A stretch of 64,000 nucleotides of DNA from Erinaceus europaeus (GCF_950295315.1 NC_080176.1:36724189-36788188); one strand, 5' to 3'. Shown: positions 1 through 10,444, counted from the stretch's first letter. A program made the numbers and translations. The notes: generated by a model from the letters alone, not told the origin.

Positions 1-250
1 ACACTGGTTTTGCTCTGAGGCTGAGACAAGTAGACCTTTGTCAAGCAGTCAACTGGAGGGAGGCCACGTCACACACTGGAGGCCAAAGAAGCTTGAGACT
101 ATTCATGCCCCAGCCCCCAGACAATAGACCCTCATCATGTCTGTGGAGAGGCACTTCCAGGCTCCTTAACTGCTGCTCTAGAGGTTGGAAGTCAGAAACA
201 GCGTTCATCACCATACTCAGCACACAAGATTCACCAAATAAAAATCATCA

Positions 251-507
251 TGAGGGAGATGGGTGATGGTGCAGAGGGTTAAGTGCACATGGTGCGAATC
301 GCGAGGACCAGCATAAAGATCCTGGTTCAAGCCCCTGGCTCCCCACCTGCAGAGGGTTGAAGCAAGTCTGCAGGTGTCTATCTTTCTCTCCCCCTCTCTG
401 TCTTCCCCTCTTCTCTCCATTTCTCTCTGTCCTATCCAACAACAACAGCAGTAACAACAACAATAATAACTACAACGACGAGAAACAACAAGGGCAACAA
501 AAGGAGA
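251..507 (+). mobile_element. SINE-A, sense copy
   Basis: tRNA-derived head ('gtgcagagggttaagtgcacatgg'-like, split here by divergence), B-box-like 'ggttcaagcc', then the pyrimidine-rich body and the 'caacaacaacagcag' tail. An 'aaaaatcatca' direct repeat at 240-250 and 508-518 marks the target-site duplication. About 20 bases are missing after the head, between 'ctgcagaggg' and 'ttgaagcaagtctgcagg'. Confidence 0.88.
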
Positions 508-663
508 AAAAATCATCACGAAACAATCACCTCATTGCATAGCCTGTTCATTTGCAGTTCTGAATCAGATCTTAGCTCAGCACTCACTCAAGTTTGACTT
601 GACAGCCCACGCTGCAGGTTCCTTTGTCCAGTGGCCAGTAGAACTCTGCCAAGATGAAAGGAG

Positions 664-945
664 AGGGACTGGGTGGTGGAGCACCCAGTGGAGCATATAT
701 GTTACCATGTGCAAGGACCTGAGTTCAAGGCCCCAGTCCTCACCTACAGGTACAAGGGAGAGGCTTCATGAGTGCTGAAGGTGTCTCTCTTTCTCTGTTC
801 CTCTGTCTCTCACTTCACTCTCAATTTCTCTCTGTTCTATCAAATAAAATTTTAAAAGTGAGGAAAGGAAAAAATGGCCACCAGGAGCAGTGGATTCATT
901 GTGGAGGCATTGAGCCTCAGCAATTGGGCCCTAATGACAATTAAA
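664..945 (+). mobile_element. SINE-B head with long-form 3' module
   Basis: The head 'gactgggtggtggagcaccc' and 'gagttcaaggcccc' are SINE-B. Downstream of the 'caaataaaattttaaaa' tail, the module 'atggccaccaggagcagtgg' to 'cctcagcaattgggccc' matches the 3' module normally seen on long-form SINE-A copies. It is therefore a mosaic of two SINE types. Confidence 0.75.
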
Positions 946-1513
946 GAAGAAGAAAAGGAATAACAGAAAAAAGGAGGAGGAAAAAATGAGAGGAAGATGA
1001 CAAGATTGAGTCCTGCAGCCCAGCTCCCAGTACAACCAAGGGCTATGTTATCATGGGGTCCCATTACCCCTTCCTGTTCCACTAGCCTGTCCACATCTTC
1101 ACAAACACTCTCTTCAATGAACTCACTTCCTCTGCTCCTCTGGCATGTGCCATCCCTGCCTGGCACACTCATTTGGTAGCATAAGACATGGTGTCTCATC
1201 AAATCTGGGTAATCAGGCTGTCTGTGTACTTCAAAATCATTCTGGAAAGCAGAAGTTGTCCCATGGAAGAACTATTAGAAGTGGATGCGAAAGTTTAAGA
1301 AGATCACATGCATCTTAAAATGTTTTTTGCAAAAGTAGTGGGGTTCAGGCTTTGTCCTCTCCAACTGGGTATGTCCTCGAATCTTGGGAAGAGAAGTAGG
1401 TTACAAAATATGACCAGAAGGAAAACTCTTTGGGGTGATGGGAAGGCTGGTGGTGTCTTTGGCTCAAGTATTCACTATAAATTAATTTTTTAAAGTTCTG
1501 GCTTGAGAAAAAG
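946..1513. other. Unassigned diverged sequence
   Basis: Purine-rich start, then low-complexity-free sequence. I see no splice-bounded conserved frame and no repeat I can name. Confidence 0.4.
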
Positions 1514-1979
1514 TGTCAGGCAGCCTCCCTGCTCCATCCTCCATTGCTGACACTATGGTCTATTTACATAACCATTGTTTTGCCTGAAAGATCCCCACCA
1601 CATTATCCCCTCAGGGTATTGCTAATTCCCGCCAGTTAAAACCATTGCAACAGTTGCTAAGGATGCTTCCACCTTCCCAGCATGCTTTTTGCCTCTCTCC
1701 ACCCCCTTTCCTAGCCATTTCCGTTTCCAACTTGCCACTTCCAGGTTTTATCCCATAAAACCCACTTCTGTTCCTGGTTTTGCTATCTTTTTCTCTCCCG
1801 TGTCCCGACTTGGAGAAGGGCTGGGCATGCAGAGCAGGAGGCAGCCATTGCAGTTTGGTGTCATGTGGCTTAACCTGCTGTGCTCACACCCAACTCTGGG
1901 GCATTCCCATGTGAATAAAGAATTGCATTACCATGCCACCATGAGTTCCTGGTCTCCCACCCATGAAGCTAGCCCAGCA
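1514..1979 (+). mobile_element. Solo LTR, class II ERV-like
   Basis: Starts TGTCAGG and ends in CA, with a TATA-like 'cccataaaa' near 1,754 and an AATAAA polyadenylation signal at 1915-1920. It is followed by a U5-like stretch ending 'catgaagctagcccagca'. The U5 resembles that of the LTR at 44,956-45,244, so the two belong to related families. An 'aaaaag' at 1508-1513 and an A-run ending in G at 1988 are compatible with a 6-bp target duplication, though A-run slippage blurs it. No internal retroviral sequence lies beside it. The family name is unknown to me. Confidence 0.65.
1915..1920 (+). promoter_or_regulatory. LTR polyadenylation signal AATAAA
   Basis: AATAAA inside the LTR, at the expected R/U5 position about 60 bases before the LTR end. 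Confidence 0.55.
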
Positions 1980-2017
1980 AAAAAAAAGTAGATACCCTTT
2001 GAGATATGCCTGGAAGT

Positions 2018-2544
2018 GACTTCTACCCCACTAGGGAAAGATAGAAACAGACTAGGGGGTATGGATCAAACTGCCAATGCCCATGTCCAATGGAAAAGCA
2101 GTTACAGAAGCCAAACCTCCCACCTTCTGCACCCTCAAAAAATTTTTGATCCTTACTCCCAGTGGGAGAAAAGTGATAGGAAGAAGAGGATAAGAGGGCT
2201 CTGAACTCTAGCTCCATCAGGTCCCAGAGAGAGAGGAGGAAAAGGGGAGGGATATCTGGACACAGTAATAGGATTATGTGTAGTTTGGAAAGGAAGAGAA
2301 GATGGGAGCTTAAAAAAATAAGGGCAATTATATACAAATATAGACAGATTGTTGTAGAAATAATAATTATCCCATACCTGCAACCTTAGGAAGACTGCTG
2401 TAGCTTCCAGTAAAGGGACTGGAGATTCAGAACTCTGGTGGTGGGAATGTTACAGAATTATTGACATGTAATTATGTAAATCAATATTAAATTACCAATT
2501 AAAAATTATGTAGGTAAACATTCACACAAATAAATAAATAAGAT
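2018..2544 (+). mobile_element. Old L1 3'UTR copy
   Basis: Matches the L1 3'UTR seen better preserved at 4.1-4.7, 14.8-16.0 and 57.9-58.6 kb ('caattacagaagccagacct', 'actcccagagggata', 'gtggtgggaatt'). Flanked by the 14-bp duplication 'atatgcctggaagt' at 2004-2017 and 2545-2558. Diverged, with an internal stretch near 2,250-2,400 that does not match the other copies. Confidence 0.8.
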
Positions 2545-2558
2545 ATATGCCTGGAAGT

Positions 2559-3879
2559 TCCCATGAGGCTCACATTCTGTCCTCTAAAATCCTAACTCAG
2601 ATAGAATTGTTTACCAAGGCAGCTGCCTGCTCCCATACAATCGATTTTTCATTTTTATTTGTTAAATGAAAAGAAGACACAAATGGGATAGATGCTTCCC
2701 CTCCTTTCTTCTCTGTGCATGTGGGCAAGTATGGCAGCAGTGGTTTGTGTAGAGGGGTCTGCAGCAAGGGCTTCTAGGAAGAGCAGACAACTTAGTGACA
2801 GGAGGGCTGGGCACAGGAGGGACAGTGGTCAGCAGCAGCCTGGGGAAGCACAGAAGCCTGGAGAGAAGCAGCTGGAGAACAAAAGGAAAACAATCTAAAA
2901 GTTGACAGACCCTATAACCCCTCCAGCCTGCTACTGAATAGCACTCATCTGCTCAGAGGCTCTTACACTGCCTGGAGATGCTGCAGTGAGCACTTCTGGA
3001 TGCTGAAGAAATGGAAACAAGGCTTTGGGTATCTGCCATTGAACTTAATGAGCTAGCAGGCAGAGAAAAAGAACACATCCTGCCTTGCAGGGGAAGCTTT
3101 TGGGGCACAGCTCCACCTGCATTTAGGTCTACGTAACCCTGGTGGCTCTGACAGCCTCACCCTGAGGGTTCCTGCAGGCAAGTGGTTCAGTCTAGTCAGT
3201 CCTCTCCCAGACAGAGACCAGAAAAGGGGAAGGGACGCCTTTCTGATGCCAGGCTCAGAAGAAACACTTTCTCCGGCCAGTTGCAGGAAGGGCTACCTGC
3301 TCCTGCTCTTTTGCAGCTGTTGGATGGCAGGAGGGAGGGAGAGGGAGGGCAGGGACAGAGGGAGTGCCTAGCACCCTTGCCAGTCCAGTGAGATGACCCC
3401 TGGCCCTCCCAGTTCCTTCTCAAAGGGACACTAGCTCCCAGAGTCCTAGGGCAGCCAGGCTGTGGAGGACCAGAAGGCCATGTGACTCGCATCAGGTGCA
3501 AAGGGATTGTGGGTTCCCTGAAGTCCATGGCCACAGAACAGGTGTGCCGGCCATTGCAGGTGGTGGGAACTGTGCCGCACACAAGTTTCATACACTTAAT
3601 TGCCCAGAGCCTTAGGCAGGGAGAGAAGAATGCACTGGAAAGGCCAGAGAAAGGAGGAGAGTCTGGGAAGTGGAAGAGCGAGTGGGAACCAGCTCTTTGA
3701 CCATCTCTAGCCTGGGGAGGCAGGGGAGGTGGTCACCTTTGGGAAGAGAGTCAGTGTAAGCTTCTGGAGAGTGCATTAACACTGGGACTGCACACAGACT
3801 TCAGAGTGCTCTCCCAGCCCCCTCCTTCGTAGCCTCCAGCATTTACCCTCCAGCTGAACTACTGAGGAAAGATAAGGCC
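2559..3879. other. Unassigned unique sequence
   Basis: GC-richer than its surroundings. Short open frames on both strands (for example 3,196-3,591 minus) show no recognisable domain, and I find no repeat I can name. Confidence 0.4.
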
Positions 3880-4075
3880 AAGTGGAGTCTGAAGCCAGCA
3901 TCTGGCCCTCTGAGCTTCACACTATGGTGAAGCAGAGTAGCTGGGTCTTGATGCTGGCCTTGCCCACCCCTGGGGGGGCATCACCATTGCCACCGCCTGT
4001 GTGGAGTTGGGACTCAAGCCTGGGCCATGCATATAGCCAAGCAGGCACCTTACCCAGTGAGTTATTTTTCTCACT
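3880..4075 (-). mobile_element. Diverged SINE-D-like fragment, antisense
   Basis: 'gggactcaagcctgggccatgc' is an antisense B-box region, followed by 'caagcaggcaccttacccag' from the antisense tRNA-like head. Strongly diverged. Confidence 0.5.
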
Positions 4076-4118
4076 CCACCCAAGCAGATCTTATTTTATA
4101 ACATTAAAAAAATATTAT

Positions 4119-4697
4119 GTCCCAAAACCTAGATATAGACCAGGTACCCTGAGATAGAGCATATGTTCACACATATCCATAAACTAGGGCAAAATATATA
4201 CCTGAAAGCAAAAGTATACAATAGTCAGCAGTGAGTAACCCCCCCCCCCCAACACTTCATCTGCACTATTTCAGCCTTTAGGTTCATAATTGTTCAACAA
4301 TTTGTTCGGCTTTGTATGTTAACTCTCTTTTCAGCCACCAGGTTCCAGATGCCAGCATGATGCCGACAGGACTTCCCTGGATAGAGGACCCCACTAGTGT
4401 GTCCTGGAGCTCTGCTTCCCTACTAGGGAAAGAGAGAGGCAGGCTGGGAGTATGGATCAACCAGTCAACACCCAGGTTCAGTGGGGAAGCAATTACAGAA
4501 GCCAGACCTTCCACCTTTTGCAACCCACAATGACCTTGGGTCCATACTCCCAGAGGGATAAAGAATAGGAAGGCTATCAGGGGAGGGGAGGGGATATAGA
4601 GATCTGGTGGGAATTGTGTGGAGGAGTTGTACCCCTCCTATCCTATGGTTTTGTTAATGTCTGCTTTTTAAAATAAATAAATAATAATAATAATAAA
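4119..4697 (+). mobile_element. L1 3'UTR, 5'-truncated
   Basis: Begins inside the L1 3'UTR ('gtcccaaaacctagatatag') and runs to the L1 end 'cctatggttttgttaatg', then a degenerate tail of 'aataaataataataa'. It carries a C10 run near 4,241 absent from sister copies. Same family as the longer minus-strand element at 14.8-17.2 kb, which shows it is L1-derived. Confidence 0.85.
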
Positions 4698-4773
4698 TTA
4701 TTGCCACCATAGCTATCACCTGGGCTCAGTGCCTACACATCTTTTCCCCCTTATTCTGCCCCTTCTCCCTCCT

Positions 4774-4857
4774 CTTCCTCCTTTATTTTTTAATGAAGAG
4801 AGAGATTTTGAGAGGGAAAGAGGGATAGATAAGACAAGAGAAAGAAAGACACCTGTA
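4774..4857 (-). mobile_element. SINE-B, tail half, split by an L1
   Basis: Antisense SINE-B tail and body ('agagagattttgagagggaaag'), broken at 'agaaagacacctgta'. The head half resumes at 7,391 after the L1. Confidence 0.85.
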
Positions 4858-4858
4858 A

Positions 4859-6700
4859 CTCAGATCAGGTACTAGACAGGAGTGCCCACTATCACCATTA
4901 CTATTCAACATAGTGTTGGAAGTTCTTGCCATAGCAATCAGGCAGGAGCAAGGAATTAAAGGGATACAGATTGGAAGAGAAAAAGTCAAGCTCTCCCTAT
5001 TGCAGATGACATTATAGTATACACAGAAAAACCTAAGGAATCCAGCAAGAAGCTTTTGGAAATCATCAGGCAATACAGTAAGGTGTCAGACTACAAACTT
5101 AACATTCAAAAGTCAGTGGCATTCCTCTATGCAAACACTAAGATAGAAGAAATTGAAATCCAGAAATCAATTCCTTTTACTATAGCAACAAAAACAATAA
5201 AATATCTAGGAGTAAACCTAACCAAAGAAGTGAAAGACTTGTATACTGAAAATTATGAGTCACTACTCAAGGAAATTGAAAAAGACACAGAGAAGTGGAA
5301 AGATATTCCATGTTCATGGGTTGGAAGAATTAACATCATTAAAATGAATATACTACCCAGAGCCATCTACAAATTTAATGCTATCCCCATCAAGATCCCA
5401 ATCACATTTTTTAGGAGAATAGAACAAATGCTACAAATGTTTATCTGGAACCAGAAAAGACCTAGAATTGCCACAACAATCTTGAGAAAAAAGAACAGAA
5501 CCGGAGGCATCACACTCCCAGATCTCAAATTGTATTATAGGGCCATTGTCATCAAAACTGCTTGGTACTGGAACATGAATAAACACACTGACCAGTGGAA
5601 TAGAATTGAGAGCCCAGAAGTAAGCCCCCACACCTATGGATATCTAATCTTTGACAAAGGGGCCCAGACTATTCAATGGGGAAAGCAGAGTCTCTTCAAC
5701 AAATGGTGTTGGAAACAATGGGTTGAAACATGCAGAAGAATGAAACTGAACCACAAAATTTCACCAAATACAAAAGTAAATTCCAAGTGGATCAAGGACT
5801 TGGATGTTAGACCAGAAACTATCAGATACTTAGAGGAAAATATTGGCAGAACTTTTTTCCACATAAATTTTAAAGACATCTTCAATAAAACAAATCCAAT
5901 TACAAAGAAGACTGAGGCAAGTATAAACCTATGGGACTACATCAAATTAAAAAGCTTCTTCACAGCAAAAGAAACCACTACCCAAACCAAGAGACCCCCT
6001 CACTGGATGGGAGAAGATCTTTACATGCCATACATCAGACAAGAGTTTAATAGCTAAAATATATAAAGATCATGCTAAACTCAACAACAAATAACAAATA
6101 ACAAGACAACAAATAACAAAGACAACAAATAACCCCATCCAAAAATGGGGTAGGAGGACATGGACAGAATATTCACCACAGAAGAGATCCAAAAGGCAGA
6201 GAAACACATGAAAAAATGCTCCAAGTCTCTGATTGTCAGAGAAATGAAAATAAAGACAACAGTGAGATACCACTTCACTCCTGTGAGAATGTCATACATC
6301 AGAAAAGGTAACAGCAGCAAATTCTGGAGAGGGTGTGGGGTCAAAGGAACCCTCCTACACTGCTGGTGGGAATGTCAATTGGTCCAACCTCTGTGGGGAA
6401 CAGTCTGGAGAACTCAGAGAAGGCTAGAAATGGACCTACCTTATGATCCTGCAATTCCTCTCCTGGGGATATATCCTAAGGAACCCAACATATCCATCCA
6501 AAAAGATCTGTGAACACATATGTTCTTGGCAGCACAGTTTGTAAAAGCCAAAACCTGGAAGCAACCCAGATGTCCAACAACAGATGAGTGGCTGAACAAG
6601 TTGTGCTATATATACACAATGGAATACTACTCAGCTGTAAAAAATGGTGACTTCACCGTTTTCAGCCAATCTTGGATGGACCTTGAAAAATTCATGTTAA
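4859..6700 (+). pseudogene. L1 ORF2 remnant (reverse transcriptase and C-terminus)
   Basis: Encodes the C-terminal part of L1 ORF2p, the endonuclease/reverse transcriptase that drives target-primed retrotransposition. The visible protein starts at '[12 protein letters not shown]' (family motif RQGCPLSP, Gly to Glu here), then reaches the catalytic ADD at 5002-5010. One T is missing just before it (about 5,000), shifting frame inside the active-site motif. The longest open piece is 5056-6057, with '[15 protein letters not shown]', '[11 protein letters not shown]' and '[14 protein letters not shown]', all typical L1 ORF2 segments. An extra C near 5,999, a repeat expansion at 6,080-6,135, a frameshift near 6,150 and a TGA at 6511-6513 break the rest. 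The last two also occur in the copy at 25.8 kb. Not functional. Confidence 0.93.
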
Positions 6701-6711
6701 GGGAGTCGGGC

Positions 6712-6724
6712 TGTAGCGCAGCGG
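6712..6724 (+). promoter_or_regulatory. SINE-A Pol III A box
   Basis: 'tgtagcgcagcgg' in the tRNA-like head fits the tRNA A-box pattern. With the B box about 60 bases downstream it forms an internal type 2 Pol III promoter. Confidence 0.65.
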
Positions 6725-6770
6725 GTTAAGCGCAGGTGGCGCAAAGCACAAGGACCGGCATAAGGATCCC

Positions 6771-6780
6771 GGTTCGAACC
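6771..6780 (+). promoter_or_regulatory. SINE-A Pol III B box
   Basis: GGTTCGAACC, a perfect match to the canonical tRNA B box. Confidence 0.8.
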
Positions 6781-7291
6781 CCGGCTCCCCACCTGCAGGG
6801 GAGTCGCTTCACAGGCGGTGAAGCAGGTCTTCAGGTGTCTTTCTCTCCTCCTCTCTGTCTTCCCCTCCTCTCTCCATTTCTCTCTGTCCTATCCAACAAC
6901 AACAACAACAACAATAATAACTACAACAATAAAACAACAAGGGCAACAAAAGGGAATAAAATAAATATAAAAAAATTAAAAAAAAAAAAGAAAAAATCAT
7001 GTTAAGTGAAATGAAATAAATGAGAAACAGAAGGATGAATATGGGATGATCTCACTCTCAGGCAGAAGTTGAAAAACAAGATCAGAAGAAAAAAAAAAAA
7101 GTAGAACCTGAAATGGAATTGGTGTATTGCACCAAAGTAAAAGACTCTGGGGTGGGTGGGTGGAGAGAATACAGGTCCAAGAAGGATGACACAGGACCTG
7201 GTGGGGGTTGTATTGTTATATGGGAAACTGGGGAATGTTATGCATGTACAAACTATTGTATTTACTGTTGAATGTAAAACATTAGTTCCCC

Positions 7292-7297
7292 AATAAA
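7292..7297 (+). promoter_or_regulatory. L1 polyadenylation signal
   Basis: AATAAA in 'ccccaataaagaaataaa'. The same end is found in the L1s ending at 26.7 and 40.2 kb. Confidence 0.75.
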
Positions 7298-7345
7298 GAA
7301 ATAAAAAAATACTTCAAAAGTAGGTGGACGTGTATAATTTAAAGC

Positions 7346-7351
7346 AATAAA
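7346..7351 (+). promoter_or_regulatory. Second polyadenylation signal in transduced flank
   Basis: AATAAA about 15 bases before the second A-run. It probably ended the read-through transcript that was retrotransposed. Confidence 0.6.
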
Positions 7352-7390
7352 GATGCTTTGAAATAAAAAAAAAATAGAAAGACACCTGTA

Positions 7391-7505
7391 GCACTGCTTC
7401 ACTGCTCATGAAGCTCCCCTCCCCCCCAGTAGGTGGGGACTGAAGGCTTGAACCCGGGCCCTTAAACATGGAACGCTGCACCACCAAGCTCCCACCCTAC
7501 CCACC
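7391..7505 (-). mobile_element. SINE-B, head half, split by an L1
   Basis: Continues the SINE-B of 4774-4857 ('gcactgcttcactgctcatg', 'ttgaacccgggccc', 'cgctgcaccaccaagctccc'). Confidence 0.82.
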
Positions 7506-8036
7506 CCACCCCTGCCCCCAGGCAGCTTTTCTGATTGGATTCTGACCCAGGAAATGCAGGCAGAATTTGGTGGGTGAGACTTTGGGGATTTCCTTAAAAG
7601 AACTCAAATAGACAGATGCTCTGCCTTCCTCCTGCTTCTTGCCTGGACTGAAGACATAACTGGCATTCTGACATCCTTGGGCCTTAAGACAACCTTGAAA
7701 TTGAACACTCTGGTCTAAGGACAGTTGAGTGGACCTAGAAGAGGCCTGGGCCTCTGGCAGTGGAGTTAGACATGTCCACTTGCCTGAGGGGTCAGACTCA
7801 CAGATTACCCACCAGCAGTGACTGTTCTCATGATACCTTCATACCACAGCCTGACCTCTTTGGCCTCCAGTTTTCCCCTGACACTCCAGGTGATCAGTCT
7901 GGGCTGGAACCTGCTGGCCTGAGCAGTCCCAGTCAGTCTGTTATCAGCATCTGTAGTGCCCCCAGCCTCACCACAGAGCTCCCCATTAGTGCTCCAGTCA
8001 GGCCAGCATAGAGAACCTGGAACTCAGAGTCTTTTT
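7506..8036. other. Unassigned unique sequence
   Basis: Pyrimidine-rich start, then unique DNA. An open frame at 7,760-8,011 has no recognised domain. Confidence 0.4.
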
Positions 8037-8303
8037 TTTTTTTAATTTTTAAAAATATTTATTTATCCCTTTTTTTTGTTGCCCTTGTTGTTTTATTGTT
8101 GTAGTTATTATTGATGTCATTGTTGTTGGATAGGACAGACAGAAATGGAGAGAGGAGGAGAAGACAGGGAGGAGGAGAGAAAGACAGACACCTGCAGACC
8201 TGCTTCACCGCCTGTGAAGTGACGCCTCTGCAGGTGGGGAGCCGGGGACTCGAACCGGGATCCTTAAGCCGGTCTTTGCGCTTTGTGCCACCTGCACTTA
8301 ACC
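8037..8303 (-). mobile_element. SINE-A, antisense copy
   Basis: Complete antisense element. The 15-bp duplication 'actcagagtcttttt' lies at 8022-8036 and 8304-8318. Its head lies only about 32 bases from the head of the next, oppositely oriented SINE-A. Confidence 0.93.
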
Positions 8304-8335
8304 ACTCAGAGTCTTTTTAAATATAACTGAGGCGA

Positions 8336-8645
8336 GGGCTGGGCAGTAGCACAAAATGTTAAGCTAAGGACCGGTGTTAGGATTCCAGTTCGAGCCCCCG
8401 GCTCCCCACCTACAGGGGGGTCACTACATAGGCGGTGAAGCAGGTCTGCAGGTATCCTTCTCTCCCCATCTCTGTCTTCCCCTCCTCTCTCAGTTTCTCT
8501 CTGTCCTATCCAACAACAACAACAGTAATAACAACAACAACAATAATAACAATAAACAACAAGGGCAACAAAAGGGAAAAAATGGCCTCCAGGAGCAGTG
8601 GATTCGTAGTGCAGTCACTGAGCCCCAGCAATAACCCTGAAAGCA
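8336..8645 (+). mobile_element. SINE-A, sense, long-tail form
   Basis: Head 'ggctgggcagtagcac', B box 'gttcgagccc', full body and the long module 'atggcctccaggagcagtgg' to 'cccagcaataaccctg'. Forms an inverted pair with 8037-8303. Confidence 0.92.
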
Positions 8646-9150
8646 ATCACTCAATCAATCAATATAATTGAGGGGGGCTGTCATTCTGGACCTTCCATCT
8701 ACCAGGTCCAACCCTCCTGTACAGGGGTGAGGTATCAACAGGCCTCCTACAGCCAAACCAAGGCTGCAGCCGGGGACCGGTTGAGGGCAGCTCACAGTGA
8801 CACTCGACTTTAGCCCTGTTGAGATCCCCATGTATGTGAGTCTGCCCTGCTGGAGTACAGATTCCTCAAGGGCTGATTTGACTTCTGCTGCTGCCAGCAC
8901 CCACAGACACATGCCTGGTCTTGACTCAGCTGATCCTTCAAGACTCACAGTTGCCAGAGGACAGTGATGGGGACCTGAAAAGGTAAAGTAATGCCACCGG
9001 CCTGGAGAGTTGCCCATGCCTCCTCTGCTGATCCAGATTCACTGAAAATAGAGGACTGGGACCCTTTATTCTCCCAGACACAGCTAACACTCTTGCATCA
9101 CAGATTTCACTGAAGGCCTGAGGACCAGAGGAGCATAGCTTGGAAAATAA
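8646..9150. other. Unassigned unique sequence
   Basis: A minus-strand open frame (8,655-9,017) exists but lacks recognisable motifs. No named repeat seen. Confidence 0.4.
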
Positions 9151-9151
9151 A

Positions 9152-9300
9152 TGTAAGAACTGGTGAAATAGCTTACTTGGATAGTGTACTGCTTTGTCAT
9201 GTGTACAACTCAGGTTTGAACCCAGGCCCCAACACAATGAAGGAAGCTTTGGTGCTCTGGTCTCTTTCATGTCCTCTCTATCTCTCTGTCTCTATAAGAG
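9152..9300 (+). mobile_element. SINE-D, sense
   Basis: 'actggtgaaatagcttacttgg' head, B-box-like 'ggtttgaacccagg', and body 'gaaggaagctttggtgctct'. It ends in a purine-rich tail that grew into the microsatellite that follows. Confidence 0.72.
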
Positions 9301-9465
9301 AAGAAGGAAAGAAGGGAGGGGAGAAGGAGAGGGGAAAGAGTGAGGGGGAGGGAAAGAAGAGAGGGAAAGAAAGTAAGAAAGAAAGAAAGAAGGAAGGAAG
9401 GAAGGAAGGAAGGAAGGAAGGAAGGAAGGAAGGAAGGAAGGAAAGGAAGGAGGAAGAAGGAAGAC
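9300..9465 (+). repeat. Purine tract with (GGAA)n core
   Basis: Uninterrupted A/G sequence grown from the SINE-D tail. The regular GGAA core lies at about 9389-9443. Confidence 0.95.
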
Positions 9466-9929
9466 TAGAAGGAAAAACTTAAACCTGAATCCTAGGGTTT
9501 TAGAAGACTAGCAAGCCTTCCTGCTGCCTTTCTCAGAAGCTCAGAAGGGACCCATTCTTTAGGTTCAAGACTCCCACCCCAGCGCTCTCTCCATCCCAGA
9601 CAGAGACATACTACTAGGAAGGCAGCCTTTGGTAGAAACTGTGAATTTCTTAAAAACCTGAGCTTAAGCCCACTCATGTGAAGTCTTTTTCAGACAAATT
9701 TGTTGTAACAAGAAGTGGATCACCTAGGTCAGGGGTCCCAGGAAGAGAGGAATGACATGGCACAAGATTTCTGTACTGGGGAGATGAGAATATGCTCTGA
9801 AATAAGACAGTGCCATGGTGATGGAATTCTGTGCACTAAAACCCACCATGCTCTAGACTTAATTTTTAAACACACTTTTCTTATTTTATTGTAAGAGGAA
9901 GACCAAAGTATGCCTCTGACCTTTATGAG
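9466..9929. other. Unassigned sequence
   Basis: No named repeat or convincing exon seen. AT-rich towards the right end. Confidence 0.4.
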
Positions 9930-10440
9930 GTCCTTGTATTGTCTTTGGTTTTTGTTGGAGGGAACAATGGTTTACAGGACAATTATTTCTTTCCTGGCAG
10001 ATATCTGTTCTTCACTCCTCCTCCTACCCAAGTCTCTCTTCCCCATGAGTGTCTTGGCCACCTAATGCCCTCCCCACCCATCTCCTCCTAATCCAGAAAC
10101 TCTTGCTTTGCTGCAATACACCAAATTCAGTCCAAGTTTCATGATGTGACTCCTCTTCCTTGCCTTGCTTCTTGAGTTCCACCTACCAGTGAGGTCGTCT
10201 GGTAGTTGACCTTCTCACCTCACTGAATACGGCTCCTTTAAATCCCATCCAAGATATGGAGAGGAAAAGAAGTGCATCACTCCTCACAGCTGAGTAGGAT
10301 TACACTGTGTATACATACCACAGTTTTCTTGGCCACTCATCTGTCACTGGGCATCAGGGTTGCTTCCAGGCTTGGGTCATTACAAGCTGTGCTGCACTGA
10401 ACATCAGTGTACATAGATCTCTTTAGATAGCTAGAACTGC
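9930..10440 (-). mobile_element. Ancient L1 3' end, antisense
   Basis: Antisense L1 ORF2 C-terminus ('gtgtatacataccacagttt', 'ggccactcatctgtcactgg', 'gggttgcttccaggcttggg') and 3'UTR. More diverged than the element at 14.8-17.2 kb. Confidence 0.8.
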
Positions 10441-10444
10441 ATCA

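Larger units (their letters stand above)
6702..6996 (+). mobile_element. SINE-A, young short-tail copy
   Basis: Nearly intact element nested in the 3' part of the young L1, starting 'ggagtcgggctgtagcgcag' and ending in an A-rich tail. The duplication 'tcatgttaag' at 6692-6701 and 6997-7006 proves insertion after the L1. The tail follows 'aaaagggaataaaataaa' directly, without the 'atggcctccaggagcag' module. Confidence 0.95.
4858..7375 (+). mobile_element. Young L1, 5'-truncated, with 3' transduction
   Basis: L1 entering in the ORF2 reverse transcriptase and running through ORF2, 3'UTR and the AATAAA at 7292-7297. The 15-bp duplication 'agaaagacacctgta' at 4843-4857 and 7376-7390 defines the ends and splits an older SINE-B. 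A SINE-A is nested at 6702-6996. After the L1's own A-rich end (about 7,310) come about 50 non-L1 bases with a second AATAAA (7346-7351) and a second A-run, the signature of a 3' transduction. Confidence 0.92.

Noticed and set aside
6702..6790. tRNA gene in the SINE-A head
   Set aside because: A and B boxes are intact, but the anticodon arm cannot be folded as a normal tRNA and the sequence continues into the SINE body. It recurs many times in the window.
9300..9465. Tandem units as a CRISPR array
   Set aside because: Simple purine microsatellite without unique spacers, and the genome is mammalian.
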